Shown: positions 17,916-26,946 of the stretch, in pieces
How the letters are laid out: every line of letters starts with the position of its first letter
Position numbering within the stretch: the stretch's first letter is position 1
Assembly: GCF_000009365.1 (NCBI RefSeq)
Contig: NC_008260.1
Location: forward strand, 2,196,001-2,260,000
Direction of reading: 5' to 3'
DNA: 64,000 nucleotides
Source: Alcanivorax borkumensis SK2
GTDB taxonomy: Bacteria > Pseudomonadota > Gammaproteobacteria > Pseudomonadales > Alcanivoracaceae
The notes under the pieces: model-generated
Told to the model about the DNA's origin: nothing
Databases searched by the model: none
What the model saw: the letters and a program-made list of their open reading frames with translations, nothing else
Made by a program: the position numbers and the translations under genes

Positions 17916-19269
17916 CCCAACCGCGCCTGCCTGGCGCAACGGCCCCTGGGTAATGGCCTTAGTGGCCATTGCCCTGATCGCCGGCCAACTCTTCAACAAC
18001 GCGAACACCCCCCAACCGGTTTTAAACTGGTACTCAAGCAGCGGCCTGAAAAACCTGGAATGGAACAACTACCTTTCCTGGCTCCGCTTCAATAATCAAA
18101 GCGCTCTGTCGCAACAATTGGAAGCGCGCGCGGCCATGGACCCACACGCCTACAGCGCCGCCCTGTTCGCCGATGATTTTGTCGCAGACAGCCAGCGCCG
18201 CGCCCATGATTTCTGGTCGCCCGCTGAAACGGAGCAATGGAAGCGCCTGCGCGAGCAAATTCCCGCACAGGTTGCCACCAGCAACCTGTACCGCTGGGGT
18301 TTGCCCAACTCTTCGCCACGCCCCGCCCGTTTCTTTACCGCCCCTTTCACCGGAGGCTCACTCTGGCTAACCCTGGCCGCGGTGCTTCTGCTGGCGCCAC
18401 TGGCCTCCACTCTGGAGCGTCGGCTCGGCCACGGCCGGGTGCTCGCACTATGGATCCTCGGCTGCCTGGTCAGTGGCGTCGGCTACCTGCTGCTAGCCAG
18501 CCCCGGGCAAGTTCCTTTCCACGGCCCCGCAGCGCCTTTGCTGATTTGGTTCGGCGCGTTCTTTGGCCTGCAGCATAGCCCCCTGCAACTCCCCATTTGG
18601 CACCCCAAACATAAACAATGGCAACGCCGGCCCGTTTCCCCCTACACCCTGCTGCCCTTGCCCATAGCCGTCATGGCCGCTGTAGCGCTGTTCAGCACAC
18701 CACTTTTAGCTAATCTCAGTGCCGGCATTGCCGCTTTTATCGCAGGCCTACTGTTAGTGCAGATCATGCAGCCACAGCCCATCGAGCCAGAACAGCATGA
18801 CAACAGCCCCATGGACCCGCAGCAACTGTCCTCACTCACTCGCGGTTGGGATGCACTGGGGCAATTAGACGGCGATGCCGCCCATGCGGCCTTCGCACAG
18901 GTTCTTACCCGCGAACCGGACCATTTCGACGCGCTCACCGGGCAATTCACCGCGCAGCAATTACTCAACGATAACGCCTCCTGGGAGAGCACCGCCCAGC
19001 AACTATTCTGTTCTCCTGCAACGGAAAAAGGACAAGCCACTCAGGTGGCGCGTTGTTGGCAGCAGTACCAGCAACGCAGCGGCGCACCGTTGTCGGCCGC
19101 AGTTGGCTGGACGCTACTGAAAACCTTAACCCGGGCCGAGGAATTTCAACCAGCAGAGAAATTGGCACGGCAACTGGATGACCATTCGCTCAAGGCAGAC
19201 GCCATCGCCCAACTGCGGGCCAGACTGATTCAAGAAGGATTAACACACCGGGCAAAAACGCTGGCGTGA
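17881..19269 (+). CDS. inactive rhomboid-like membrane protein with C-terminal helical repeats
   Basis: A 462-residue protein with one N-terminal membrane helix (about 23-39), a soluble segment, then a six-helix domain (about 150-295) and a cytoplasmic helical tail with TPR-like character (about 315-460). The membrane domain follows the rhomboid plan: FTAPFTGGSLWLTL...STLERRLGHGRVL resembles the L1 loop and second helix of rhomboids. Where active rhomboids have GxSG, this has GPAAP (215-219), and the helix that should bring the catalytic His (about 275-289) has none, so protease activity is unlikely. The start overlaps corC by 35 bases and replaces lnt as its next neighbour. The rhomboid relation is inferred by eye. 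Confidence 0.65.
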   Translation: MTTPTTAQTTADPTAPAWRNGPWVMALVAIALIAGQLFNNANTPQPVLNWYSSSGLKNLEWNNYLSWLRFNNQSALSQQLEARAAMDPHAYSAALFADDFVADSQRRAHDFWSPAETEQWKRLREQIPAQVATSNLYRWGLPNSSPRPARFFTAPFTGGSLWLTLAAVLLLAPLASTLERRLGHGRVLALWILGCLVSGVGYLLLASPGQVPFHGPAAPLLIWFGAFFGLQHSPLQLPIWHPKHKQWQRRPVSPYTLLPLPIAVMAAVALFSTPLLANLSAGIAAFIAGLLLVQIMQPQPIEPEQHDNSPMDPQQLSSLTRGWDALGQLDGDAAHAAFAQVLTREPDHFDALTGQFTAQQLLNDNASWESTAQQLFCSPATEKGQATQVARCWQQYQQRSGAPLSAAVGWTLLKTLTRAEEFQPAEKLARQLDDHSLKADAIAQLRARLIQEGLTHRAKTLA

Positions 19270-19297
19270 CGACTTAACACCTGGCGCCTCTTGCCCA

Positions 19298-19323
19298 ACA
19301 CTCGACACTCGACACTCGACACC
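19298..19323. repeat. heptamer tandem repeat
   Basis: Three perfect copies of ACACTCG and a partial fourth lie between the convergent pseudo-rhomboid and zinc-finger genes. Replication slippage or a leftover of a longer array would explain it; no function is apparent. Confidence 0.7.
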
Positions 19324-19346
19324 TTTGGAAATCGGAAACACACCCG

Positions 19347-20789
19347 TCACCCCCAGGCTAGCCGACAGTCCGCAACCTTCTGGCGTAACCGAACATCACG
19401 GCAGTGGCTTTCCACATAACGCAGATATTGTTCAGCCTTGCCACTCAGGCCAAACGCCTCCGCCAGCACCTTGGCCAGCAACAGGTAAGCTTCACCAAGG
19501 TCGGCAAACTCAGGGTATTTCTGGTGGAGCTCCTTGAGTAAGGCAACCGCCAGCTTAGGGTCACGGGGATAAACGCCCTCAGCCAACGCCAACCGTAGCG
19601 CCGGCGCAGTGGGCAACCACTGTGAATCACGGTGGCGTTGCCGAGCAACCAGTTCCAGAGCAACACTCCAGGCCTGAGCGCCAACCAAACAATTTAGATA
19701 AGATTCTGCCAGGGCAATTCGTTCATCCTCCTTACCCAGCACCGCCAACAACCGATCATGATGCTGCCAATCCACCACCGTGGCTTTCTTGGTTTTGATG
19801 ATTTTTGAGGTAGTCAGCAACACCTTATCGAACCGACCAGCACACAATTGAGCGCGCTGCCGACGCTCAGCCAATGGCAGAGTGACACGCCGCCCCCCCT
19901 GATTCAGGCCCCACAGCCGGCCGTGCCGGGCCGCAATATCGCCACACATTTCCGCCAAAACCAACCACCACCAAGCCGCCAGCAAACCGGCTACCCCCTG
20001 TACCAAAGGCAACGGCAATACATCCACGGCCACCCCCACCAGCGCCACTACCGACACACAGCCCAACGAAGCAAACCCCGCTGCCACGGCGTAATCCCGA
20101 GGGGCAGACACGATATAGTTGCCCACCGCCGCATAGGCGCCGGGCTCTGCACCTTGCACCAACACCGCCAGCCACAGGGCAGGCACCAGCAGCATGCCAA
20201 TCACCGCGACCAACAAACCCACCGGCACCGATACCGCCACCATCAAAAGTGCGGCAAGGCCAATCACCAGCGATGCGGGCAAGGCCTGCCACAGGGCACT
20301 TTTCCAGGAAGCGCTCTCTGCAAGACAATCCCAACCGGGAAAGGCCGCCTTGCGGCTTTTGCGAGGGCCAGCGCGCAACGTCATCAACGCCGCTGAAAAA
20401 ACGAAAGTGGGCAACCCCGCCACCAATGCCACCGGTACCATTGCCCATAGCGGGGGCAACAACGTGGCTAGCACCGGCCAAATGGCCAACAGCGGCAGCA
20501 GCGGTAACGAGAACGGCAGGCGCAGATAACGGCCAAGACGCTGCCACAACGGCCCCACCTGGCTCTGTACCGCCGGCAACAGATCATGGTTGCACAGTAA
20601 GCAACGAGCCTCCATGCGGTGGTCCTCATCCCCATCCACACATTGCTGACACAGATACAATCCATCATGGGCGCAATACCACAGCGCCTCCGTTCCCGGA
20701 TGGTACTTGCATGGGTGTTTCACTATGATGCCCCCAGACTTGTCATCCCGGCTTAGGGGGCAGGGTCGAGTTGAATGTTCAAAGTGCAA
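19347..20789 (-). CDS. zinc-finger (B-box-like) polytopic membrane protein
   Basis: A 480-residue protein with a compact Cys/His cluster (Cys27-x2-His30, Cys39, Cys47-x2-Cys50, His57, Cys63-x2-Cys66) spaced like a B-box zinc finger. About six hydrophobic helices follow (about 85-290), then a soluble, helical C-terminal half with TPR-like repeats (about 330-478). I know of no assigned role; the architecture suggests a membrane scaffold. The start is uncertain: a GTG at 20723 (giving MKHPCKYHPG) has a G-rich stretch upstream and would drop 22 unremarkable residues. It converges on the pseudo-rhomboid gene and diverges from lnt, sitting as an insertion in the corC-lnt junction. Confidence 0.72.
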   Translation of the reverse strand: MHFEHSTRPCPLSRDDKSGGIIVKHPCKYHPGTEALWYCAHDGLYLCQQCVDGDEDHRMEARCLLCNHDLLPAVQSQVGPLWQRLGRYLRLPFSLPLLPLLAIWPVLATLLPPLWAMVPVALVAGLPTFVFSAALMTLRAGPRKSRKAAFPGWDCLAESASWKSALWQALPASLVIGLAALLMVAVSVPVGLLVAVIGMLLVPALWLAVLVQGAEPGAYAAVGNYIVSAPRDYAVAAGFASLGCVSVVALVGVAVDVLPLPLVQGVAGLLAAWWWLVLAEMCGDIAARHGRLWGLNQGGRRVTLPLAERRQRAQLCAGRFDKVLLTTSKIIKTKKATVVDWQHHDRLLAVLGKEDERIALAESYLNCLVGAQAWSVALELVARQRHRDSQWLPTAPALRLALAEGVYPRDPKLAVALLKELHQKYPEFADLGEAYLLLAKVLAEAFGLSGKAEQYLRYVESHCRDVRLRQKVADCRLAWG

Positions 20790-21026
20790 ACGCGCAGGAG
20801 ATTCCTCCCCATGACCGGTAGCCTAGCCGCTAATCGTTCGAGGTGATCCGCAGCGCAGACCGATTTCGGCTGACAACAAGCGCGAAGTCGTGTTTTAACT
20901 TTGAGCTTTCAACTTTGCCCCCGCCGGTTTAAAAGCATATTTTTCTGCTACTTTATTCGTATTATTGCATTGACTCTAGTCCAAACTGCCAGGCGGCCTG
21001 CTCGCCAGTACGAAACGAGGATATCC

Positions 21027-22517
21027 ATGCGTGATCGTCTGCTGGCTCTGATTGCCGGCCTGCTCTTCCCCCTAGCTTTTGCCCCCTATGATCTCTGGCC
21101 TCTGTTGTTTGTCAGCATCGGGCTGGGCTACTGGTGCCAGCAGCAGGCGAGCTCTGCCCGCGAAGCATTACTACGTGGCTGGCTGTACGGGCTGGGCATG
21201 TTCGCTTTCGGTATTTCCTGGGTGCATGTTTCCATGCACGACTACGGCTTCATGCCGCTGTGGATGGCGATTCCGTTCACCGGGCTATTTGCGGCTTTCC
21301 TGGCCTTGTTTTACGGCCTCACTTTTTACGCCAGCTGGCGGCTGGGACGTTCGGCTCTGGCCTTTGCCGGTATCTGGTTACTGCTGGACTGGCTGCGTGG
21401 CGTACTCCTGACCGGTTTCCCCTGGCTATATGCTGGCTACGCCCTGATCGACTCCCCTTTCGCCACTTTGGCCCCCATAGGCGGAGTCTGGCTGTTGACC
21501 CTTAGCGCGGTGTTGATCAGCGCCTGTTTGATTCGCCTGACTAACTGGCGCAGAGGCGGGTACGCCGGGCTGGTCGCATCCAGCGCCCTGCTGATTCTCA
21601 CTGCGGCCTCTCACACTCTCACCTTCACCCAACCCAGCGGGTCTGCCCAGAAAGTTGCGCTGGTACAGGGCAATATCCCCCAGGACCTCAAATGGCAGCT
21701 ATCCATGCGAGAACGAACCCAGCAGATCTATCAAGACCTGACACGGGATATTCCCGCCGACACCCTGGTAGTTTGGCCAGAATCAGCGCTCACTAATTTT
21801 TACCAAAACGTATCCGAATTCGTAGAACAAGAAGGACAAAAAATCGCCGAACGTAACGGCGGTTTCATCACCGGGGTTCCCTGGCGTACGGTCAGCAATA
21901 GTGGCGTGACCTACCACAACAGCATTGCCTCCATCCCGCTTGATCCCGGCGATGGCCGCCAACGGGTTTACCACAAACAAAAACTGGTCCCGTTTGGCGA
22001 ATACGTGCCCATGCAATCGCTTATACGCGGGCTAATTCCATTTTTCGATTTACCCATGTCTGGCTTTACCCCCGGAAAATCCAGCCAACCCAATCTGACG
22101 GCGCTGGGGCACAGCATCGCCCCGTTTATCTGCTATGAAATTCTCTATCCGGAACTGGTGGCCGACCGCAGCCACGACGCCGATGTGCTGCTGACCATCA
22201 GCAACGATGCCTGGTTCGGCACCTCTGCCGGCCCCTTGCAGCATTTTCAGATGGCCCGTATGCGTGCCCTGGAAACCGGCCGATGGTTGCTACGCGGCAC
22301 CAATAATGGGGTCACCGCAGTGATCAACGAGCACGGCAAGGTAGTGGATGCCCTGCCACAATTCGAGCGCGACGTGCTGCTCAGCCAGTACCAGCCCCGC
22401 CAGGGCACCACTCCATTCATGGCCACGGGGGTATGGCCCTGGCTACTGCTGGCCTGCCTAATAGTGTGGGCAGGGTGGCGGGGCCGAATCAGGACATCGC
22501 CCAATATTCCATTATGA
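21027..22517 (+). CDS. lnt: apolipoprotein N-acyltransferase Lnt
   Basis: A 496-residue inner-membrane enzyme that transfers the third acyl chain to the N-terminal Cys of lipoproteins. An N-terminal block of about six helices (1-190) is followed by a periplasmic nitrilase domain with catalytic Glu (WPES, about 252), Lys (KLVPFGEY, about 319) and Cys (FICYE, about 369). One C-terminal helix is at about 466-484. The ATG at 21027 has ACGAGGATATCC upstream; the longer frame from 20901 lacks support. Many lipoproteins in this window (LptE, RlpA, NlpE, Sco1) would be its substrates. It is separated from corC by two unrelated-looking genes. Confidence 0.95.
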   Translation: MRDRLLALIAGLLFPLAFAPYDLWPLLFVSIGLGYWCQQQASSAREALLRGWLYGLGMFAFGISWVHVSMHDYGFMPLWMAIPFTGLFAAFLALFYGLTFYASWRLGRSALAFAGIWLLLDWLRGVLLTGFPWLYAGYALIDSPFATLAPIGGVWLLTLSAVLISACLIRLTNWRRGGYAGLVASSALLILTAASHTLTFTQPSGSAQKVALVQGNIPQDLKWQLSMRERTQQIYQDLTRDIPADTLVVWPESALTNFYQNVSEFVEQEGQKIAERNGGFITGVPWRTVSNSGVTYHNSIASIPLDPGDGRQRVYHKQKLVPFGEYVPMQSLIRGLIPFFDLPMSGFTPGKSSQPNLTALGHSIAPFICYEILYPELVADRSHDADVLLTISNDAWFGTSAGPLQHFQMARMRALETGRWLLRGTNNGVTAVINEHGKVVDALPQFERDVLLSQYQPRQGTTPFMATGVWPWLLLACLIVWAGWRGRIRTSPNIPL

Positions 22518-22536
22518 TATATGCTTATTCCTTAAT

Positions 22537-22565
22537 TTGACTTTGTTCTCCGGCCAGCCTATAAC
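22537..22565 (+). promoter_or_regulatory. sigma-70 promoter of the sulfide-oxidation cluster
   Basis: TTGACT (22537-22542), a 17-base spacer, and TATAAC (22560-22565) make a near-consensus promoter 34 bases before the first gene of the cluster. The AT-rich stretch just upstream (22505-22535) could hold a regulator site, but I cannot assign one. Confidence 0.65.
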
Positions 22566-22598
22566 AGTGGCATTGTCGCATCCTAACGGGAGAGCACC

Positions 22599-23465
22599 AT
22601 GTCACGCCCTGAAGTCAAAGCGTTCTTTGACCACGACACTAATACAATCAGCTATGTCGTTACCGACCCGCAAAGCCGCCACTGCGCCATCGTAGACTCT
22701 GTACTGGATTACGACCCCAGCGCGGGTCGCACCCGACACACCAGTGCCGAGCAAATCGTTAACTACGTGAAACAAGAAAGTCTCACCGTGGATTGGCTGC
22801 TGGAAACCCACGTCCATGCTGACCACCTTTCCGCCGCACCTTGGATTCAACAACAGGTAGGTGGCCAGCTGGCCATTGGCGAGCACATCAGCACCGTGCA
22901 GGAAACCTTTAGCAAGATCTTTAACGCCGGCACCGAGTTTGCCCGCGACGGTAGTCAGTTCGATCATCTGTTCAAGGATGGTGAGACTTACAAAGTAGGG
23001 AATCTGCAGGCTCGAGCCATTCACACGCCTGGGCACACCCCGGCTTGCATGAGCCACGTGATCGGCGATTCGGTCTTCGTCGGGGACACCTTGTTCATGC
23101 CAGACTACGGCACCGCCCGCTGCGATTTTCCCGGTGGAGATGCTCGCACTCTATACCATTCCATTCAGAAGTTACTCGCTCTGCCGGACGAAACCCGCAT
23201 GTTTCTGTGCCACGACTACCTACCAGAGAACCGCGAAGAATTCGTTTGGGAAACCACCGTGGGTGATCAGCGCAAACACAACATTCATGTTCATGAAGGC
23301 GTCAGCGAAGAAGAGTTCGTCACCATGCGAGAAACCCGCGATGCCTCCCTGGACATGCCGCGCCTAATCCTGCCATCGGTGCAGATCAACATGCGCGCCG
23401 GGCACCTTCCTCCCGAGGAAGACAATGGCATCAGCTACCTGAAAATCCCCCTGAACGCACTCTAA
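22599..23465 (+). CDS. MBL-fold persulfide dioxygenase-like hydrolase
   Basis: A 288-residue metallo-beta-lactamase-fold protein. The metal motif THVHADHLSA (His71, His73, Asp75, His76) is followed by HTPGHTPACMSH and GDTLFMPDYGTARCDFPGG, both typical of persulfide dioxygenases (ETHE1/Blh type), which oxidise glutathione persulfide to sulfite with a mononuclear iron. It matches the C-terminal half of Blh proteins; the DUF442 half that is often fused to it is a separate gene here (26514). The SQR gene follows after four bases. It probably acts in the cytoplasm on persulfide made by SQR. Confidence 0.87.
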   Translation: MSRPEVKAFFDHDTNTISYVVTDPQSRHCAIVDSVLDYDPSAGRTRHTSAEQIVNYVKQESLTVDWLLETHVHADHLSAAPWIQQQVGGQLAIGEHISTVQETFSKIFNAGTEFARDGSQFDHLFKDGETYKVGNLQARAIHTPGHTPACMSHVIGDSVFVGDTLFMPDYGTARCDFPGGDARTLYHSIQKLLALPDETRMFLCHDYLPENREEFVWETTVGDQRKHNIHVHEGVSEEEFVTMRETRDASLDMPRLILPSVQINMRAGHLPPEEDNGISYLKIPLNAL

Positions 23466-23469
23466 GAGA

Positions 23470-24705
23470 ATGCCCATGCCAGTTGATGACTCTGTCTGGG
23501 ATGTGGTGATTGTGGGCGGCGGCGCTGCCGGCCTCGCGGCGGCGGCCAGCCTGCTCAAACGCAAGCCCTCCCTATCGATAGCGATCGTAGAACCCAGCGA
23601 TCGCCACTATTATCAACCCGCCTGGACCCTGGTGGGCGGCGGCTGCTTCAACCCCGCAGATACCTGCCGCTCCACCGCTTCGCTAATACCGGCCAATGCC
23701 AAATGGATTCGCAGCGAGGTGACGGGCTTCCTGCCGCAGCAGAACCAAGTCATTGTGGAAAATCACCAGCATCTGAGCTATCGCAGCTTAGTGGTGGCCC
23801 CCGGCCTAGAACTGAACTGGGGAGCCATTGCCGGTCTTGAAGAGACCTTGGGCAAGAATGGCGTGACCAGTAACTACCACTACGATCTCGCGCCCTACAC
23901 CTGGGAATGCGTGCAATTGCTCAAGCAAGGCCGCGCCCTGTTTACTCAGCCGGCCATGCCCATAAAGTGCGCCGGCGCCCCACAGAAGGCCATGTACCTG
24001 TCCTGCCATCACTGGGAGAAACAGGGCTACCTAGGCGACATTGACGTGCAGTTTCACAATGCTGGGGGCGTACTGTTCGGCGTTTCCAAGTTTGTGCCTC
24101 CGCTGATGGAATACGTAAAGCGCTACGGCGCCAACCTGAATTTCACCAGCACCCTGATTGCCGTAGAGGGCCCAACGAAGACCGCCACCTTCCGCGACAC
24201 CGCTGAAGATGGCAGCACCATTGAGCGTACCGAATGCTTCGACATGCTTCATGTGGTGCCGCCACAACGCGCCCCGGAATTCATCCGCGACAGCGAGCTT
24301 GCCAATGAAAGCGGCTGGGTCGCCGTCGATGAAGCCACCCTGCAACACCCCCACTATGGCAATGTATTCAGCCTCGGGGATGTGTGTGGCGCCAGCAATG
24401 CCAAAACCGCTGCCGCGGTGCGTAAGCAGGCGCCCGTGGTAGCAGAAAACCTGCTCGCCCACCTCGCCGACCGCCCCATGCCCGCCCGCTACACCGGATA
24501 CGGCGCCTGTCCGCTCACCGTGGAACAGGGCAAGGTGGTAATGGCCGAGTTCGGCTATGGCGGCAAACTGCAACCCACCTTCCCACTCAAACCCGCGGTG
24601 GCTCGCACCAGCATGTGGTGGCTCAAGCGCTACGCCATGCCGCGCATCTATTTCTCCATGATGCTGAAAGGGCACGAATGGCTGGCAAAACCAGGAAAAC
24701 CATAA
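23470..24705 (+). CDS. sulfide:quinone oxidoreductase, type II-like
   Basis: A 411-residue FAD flavoprotein. The dinucleotide-binding GGGAAG lies at about 16-21. Cys167 in MPIKCAGAPQKAMYL and Cys347 in GYGACPLTVEQGKV correspond to the two redox cysteines of mitochondrial-type SQR. A second FAD motif is VFSLGDVCG (about 299-307). The C-terminal amphipathic segment could bind the membrane. It would oxidise sulfide to sulfane sulfur, passing electrons to quinone. ATGs at 23470 and 23476 are both possible; the second has better spacing from AAGAGA. The gene is tightly linked to the persulfide dioxygenase and the SulP gene. Confidence 0.88.
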   Translation: MPMPVDDSVWDVVIVGGGAAGLAAAASLLKRKPSLSIAIVEPSDRHYYQPAWTLVGGGCFNPADTCRSTASLIPANAKWIRSEVTGFLPQQNQVIVENHQHLSYRSLVVAPGLELNWGAIAGLEETLGKNGVTSNYHYDLAPYTWECVQLLKQGRALFTQPAMPIKCAGAPQKAMYLSCHHWEKQGYLGDIDVQFHNAGGVLFGVSKFVPPLMEYVKRYGANLNFTSTLIAVEGPTKTATFRDTAEDGSTIERTECFDMLHVVPPQRAPEFIRDSELANESGWVAVDEATLQHPHYGNVFSLGDVCGASNAKTAAAVRKQAPVVAENLLAHLADRPMPARYTGYGACPLTVEQGKVVMAEFGYGGKLQPTFPLKPAVARTSMWWLKRYAMPRIYFSMMLKGHEWLAKPGKP

Positions 24706-24717
24706 GGCACTAAGGCG

Positions 24718-26490
24718 ATGAGACTTCCTGGCTGGCTCGCAGCATCACAATGGCTCCCACTCTATAACCGGCAGACTGCCGCTCAGGATGGGGTTGCCGC
24801 AGTTGTCGTCACCATCATGCTGATTCCGCAGAGTTTGGCCTACGCCATGCTCGCCGGCCTTCCCCCGCAAGTGGGACTCTACGCCAGCATCCTGCCGCTA
24901 GTGGCTTACGCCCTGTTTGGCTCCAGCCGCACCCTAGCCGTTGGCCCGGTGGCTGTGGCTTCGCTGATGACCGCCGCCGCCGCCAGTGAAATTGCCGCCG
25001 CCGGCACCCCTGAATACATCGCCTCAACCATCATTCTGGCCGCCCTGTCCGGTGCTATCCTGATACTCATGGCCCTGTTCAAACTGGGCTGGATCGCCAA
25101 CCTGTTGTCGCACCCGGTGGTGAGTGGTTTCATCACCGCCTCCGGAATTCTGATCGCCGCGAGCCAACTTAAACACCTGCTTGGTGTCCCGCTCAGCGGC
25201 CGCAACCTTTATGAACTGGGTGCGTCTCTCTATCACCACCTGCCCGACATTCATCTACCCACCCTCATTCTTGGCGGCACAGCCACGGTCTTCCTGTTCT
25301 GGGTGCGCAGGTCTTTCAAGCCGCTGCTGCTGAAAATGGGGCTAACGCCCTTCTGGGCAGATCTAATCAGCAAGGCCGGGCCCGTGTTGGCAGTACTGGC
25401 CACCACCCTGCTTGCTGCCAGCCTGCGTCTCGACCAGCAAGGTGTCGACATCGTCGGTGACATACCCAGCGGTCTGCCCGGTTTCATCATGCCCGCCATG
25501 GACACAGAACTCTGGCGGCAACTTCTAGTGCCTGCACTACTGATAAGCCTGATCGGGTTTGTGGAATCCATTTCCGTGGCCCAGACCTTGGCGGCCAAGC
25601 GGCGCCAGCGTATCAATCCAGACCAGGAACTGATGGGGCTAGGAACGGCCAACTTGGCCAGCGCCTTCAGCGGCGGCTTCCCGGTGACTGGGGGGTTTTC
25701 CCGCTCTGTGGTCAACTTTGATGCCGGAGCCCAAACCCCCATGGCCGGGGTCTTCACCGCTGTAGGCATCGCCTTAACCGCGCTATTGCTTACCGGTCTG
25801 TTCGTCTTCCTGCCCAAGGCCACTTTGGCCGCCACCATTGTGGTGGCGGTACTCTCACTGGTTGACCTGGCCACCCTGAAGCACACTTGGCATTTTTCCC
25901 GGCTGGATTTCACCGCCATGATAATCACCATTGTCGGCGTGCTGGGCTGGGGTGTGGAAGCCGGGGTCATGGCCGGGGTGATCAGTTCCCTAGCGCTGTA
26001 TCTATGGCGCACCAACCAACCCCATGTGGCCGAGATTGGTCTTGTTCCTGGCACCGAGCATTTCCGCAATGTGCAACGACACGCCGTTAAGGTGTCACCG
26101 CGAATTATGAGTATGCGCATCGATGAGTCCCTGTACTTCGCCAACATCCGCCGCCTGGAAGACCAGATCTACGATGCGGCCCTGCAACGGCCACAAACCG
26201 AACATGTGGTTCTGATGGGCACCGCCATCAACCATCTTGATGCCAGCGCCATCGATGGCCTGCTCAGTCTCAACCGCAGGCTGGCCGACGCAGGCATCAC
26301 GCTTCACTTCTCGGAGATCAAGGGACCCGTAATGGATCAGTTCAAGCGGGCGGCGTTACCCGAACAGCTTAGCGGCAAGATCTACCTGACCCATTATCAG
26401 GCCATGCAGGATCTGGCACCGGAATGTATAAAACAACAGGACCGCCAAGACGAAGAAGACTTGCAGCCCCCACATACCCCGGTAAGCTGA
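24718..26490 (+). CDS. SulP family anion transporter with STAS domain (first copy)
   Basis: A 590-residue transporter. The N-terminal half has the SulP membrane core with the hallmark MLIPQSLAYAMLAGLPPQVGLYASILP (about 39-65) and about 12-14 helices. A C-terminal STAS domain (about 455-560) ends VDMLDASAIDG-like as INHLDASAIDGL. SulP proteins carry sulfate, bicarbonate or other anions; placement after SQR suggests export of sulfite/sulfate or uptake of a sulfur anion. Thirteen bases separate it from the SQR stop. It resembles the second SulP (26947) closely along its whole length, indicating local duplication. Confidence 0.9.
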   Translation: MRLPGWLAASQWLPLYNRQTAAQDGVAAVVVTIMLIPQSLAYAMLAGLPPQVGLYASILPLVAYALFGSSRTLAVGPVAVASLMTAAAASEIAAAGTPEYIASTIILAALSGAILILMALFKLGWIANLLSHPVVSGFITASGILIAASQLKHLLGVPLSGRNLYELGASLYHHLPDIHLPTLILGGTATVFLFWVRRSFKPLLLKMGLTPFWADLISKAGPVLAVLATTLLAASLRLDQQGVDIVGDIPSGLPGFIMPAMDTELWRQLLVPALLISLIGFVESISVAQTLAAKRRQRINPDQELMGLGTANLASAFSGGFPVTGGFSRSVVNFDAGAQTPMAGVFTAVGIALTALLLTGLFVFLPKATLAATIVVAVLSLVDLATLKHTWHFSRLDFTAMIITIVGVLGWGVEAGVMAGVISSLALYLWRTNQPHVAEIGLVPGTEHFRNVQRHAVKVSPRIMSMRIDESLYFANIRRLEDQIYDAALQRPQTEHVVLMGTAINHLDASAIDGLLSLNRRLADAGITLHFSEIKGPVMDQFKRAALPEQLSGKIYLTHYQAMQDLAPECIKQQDRQDEEDLQPPHTPVS

Positions 26491-26513
26491 CAGCAAATCA
26501 TCAAGGAGTCTCC

Positions 26514-26942
26514 ATGACGACTACCAAGAAATTGACCGACACCCTCTTTGTCGCAGAACAGCTGCAGCCAGAAGATATGGCTGAGCTGGCCAAAGCGGGC
26601 TTCAAGATGGTCATCAACAACCGCCCCGATGGTGAAGATGAAAACCAACCCAGTAGCGCCGAAATGGCCGCCGCCGCCGAGGCAGCGGGCCTGGAATACG
26701 CTCACCAGCCTGTGGTGGGCAGTAACATCAGCGAAACCGATATCGACGGCTTCGACGCCATCGTCTCGCTGGCAGAAACACCAGTATTAGCGTTTTGCCG
26801 TACGGGAACCCGCAGCACAATGCTGTGGGCCCTGACCCAGGCCAGCGAACAAGACAACGCCCGCATTCTTGCCACCGCAGAACAAGCCGGTTACGACCTG
26901 AGCGGGCTGGTAGAGCGGCTCGATCAGCGCCGAGGCCAATAA
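26514..26942 (+). CDS. DUF442/TIGR01244 sulfurtransferase-phosphatase-like protein
   Basis: A 142-residue protein that equals the N-terminal half of Blh (beta-lactamase hydrolase-like) proteins. It has a phosphatase-like loop AFCRTGTRST (Cys95 to Arg100) and the conserved VINNRPDGEDENQPSS (about 33-48). Family members are thought to transfer sulfane sulfur, feeding the persulfide dioxygenase. The ATG at 26514 has AAGGAG at ideal spacing; the frame before it overlaps SulP-1 and is not used. It is inserted between the two SulP genes, with a gap of 23 bases before it and 4 after. Confidence 0.86.
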   Translation: MTTTKKLTDTLFVAEQLQPEDMAELAKAGFKMVINNRPDGEDENQPSSAEMAAAAEAAGLEYAHQPVVGSNISETDIDGFDAIVSLAETPVLAFCRTGTRSTMLWALTQASEQDNARILATAEQAGYDLSGLVERLDQRRGQ

Positions 26943-26946
26943 CAAC

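Noticed and set aside
22560..22590. Sigma-54-like TGGCA...GCA before the sulfide cluster
   Set aside because: Spacing between GG and GC is seven bases instead of ten; a sigma-70 promoter fits better.
24031..24675. 214-residue minus-strand ORF opposite SQR
   Set aside because: Shadow of a confidently assigned flavoprotein gene; no motif of its own.
25251..26147. 298-residue minus-strand ORF opposite SulP-1
   Set aside because: Its composition (Ser/Thr/Met/Arg-rich) is a reverse reading of membrane helices; the plus-strand SulP is certain.
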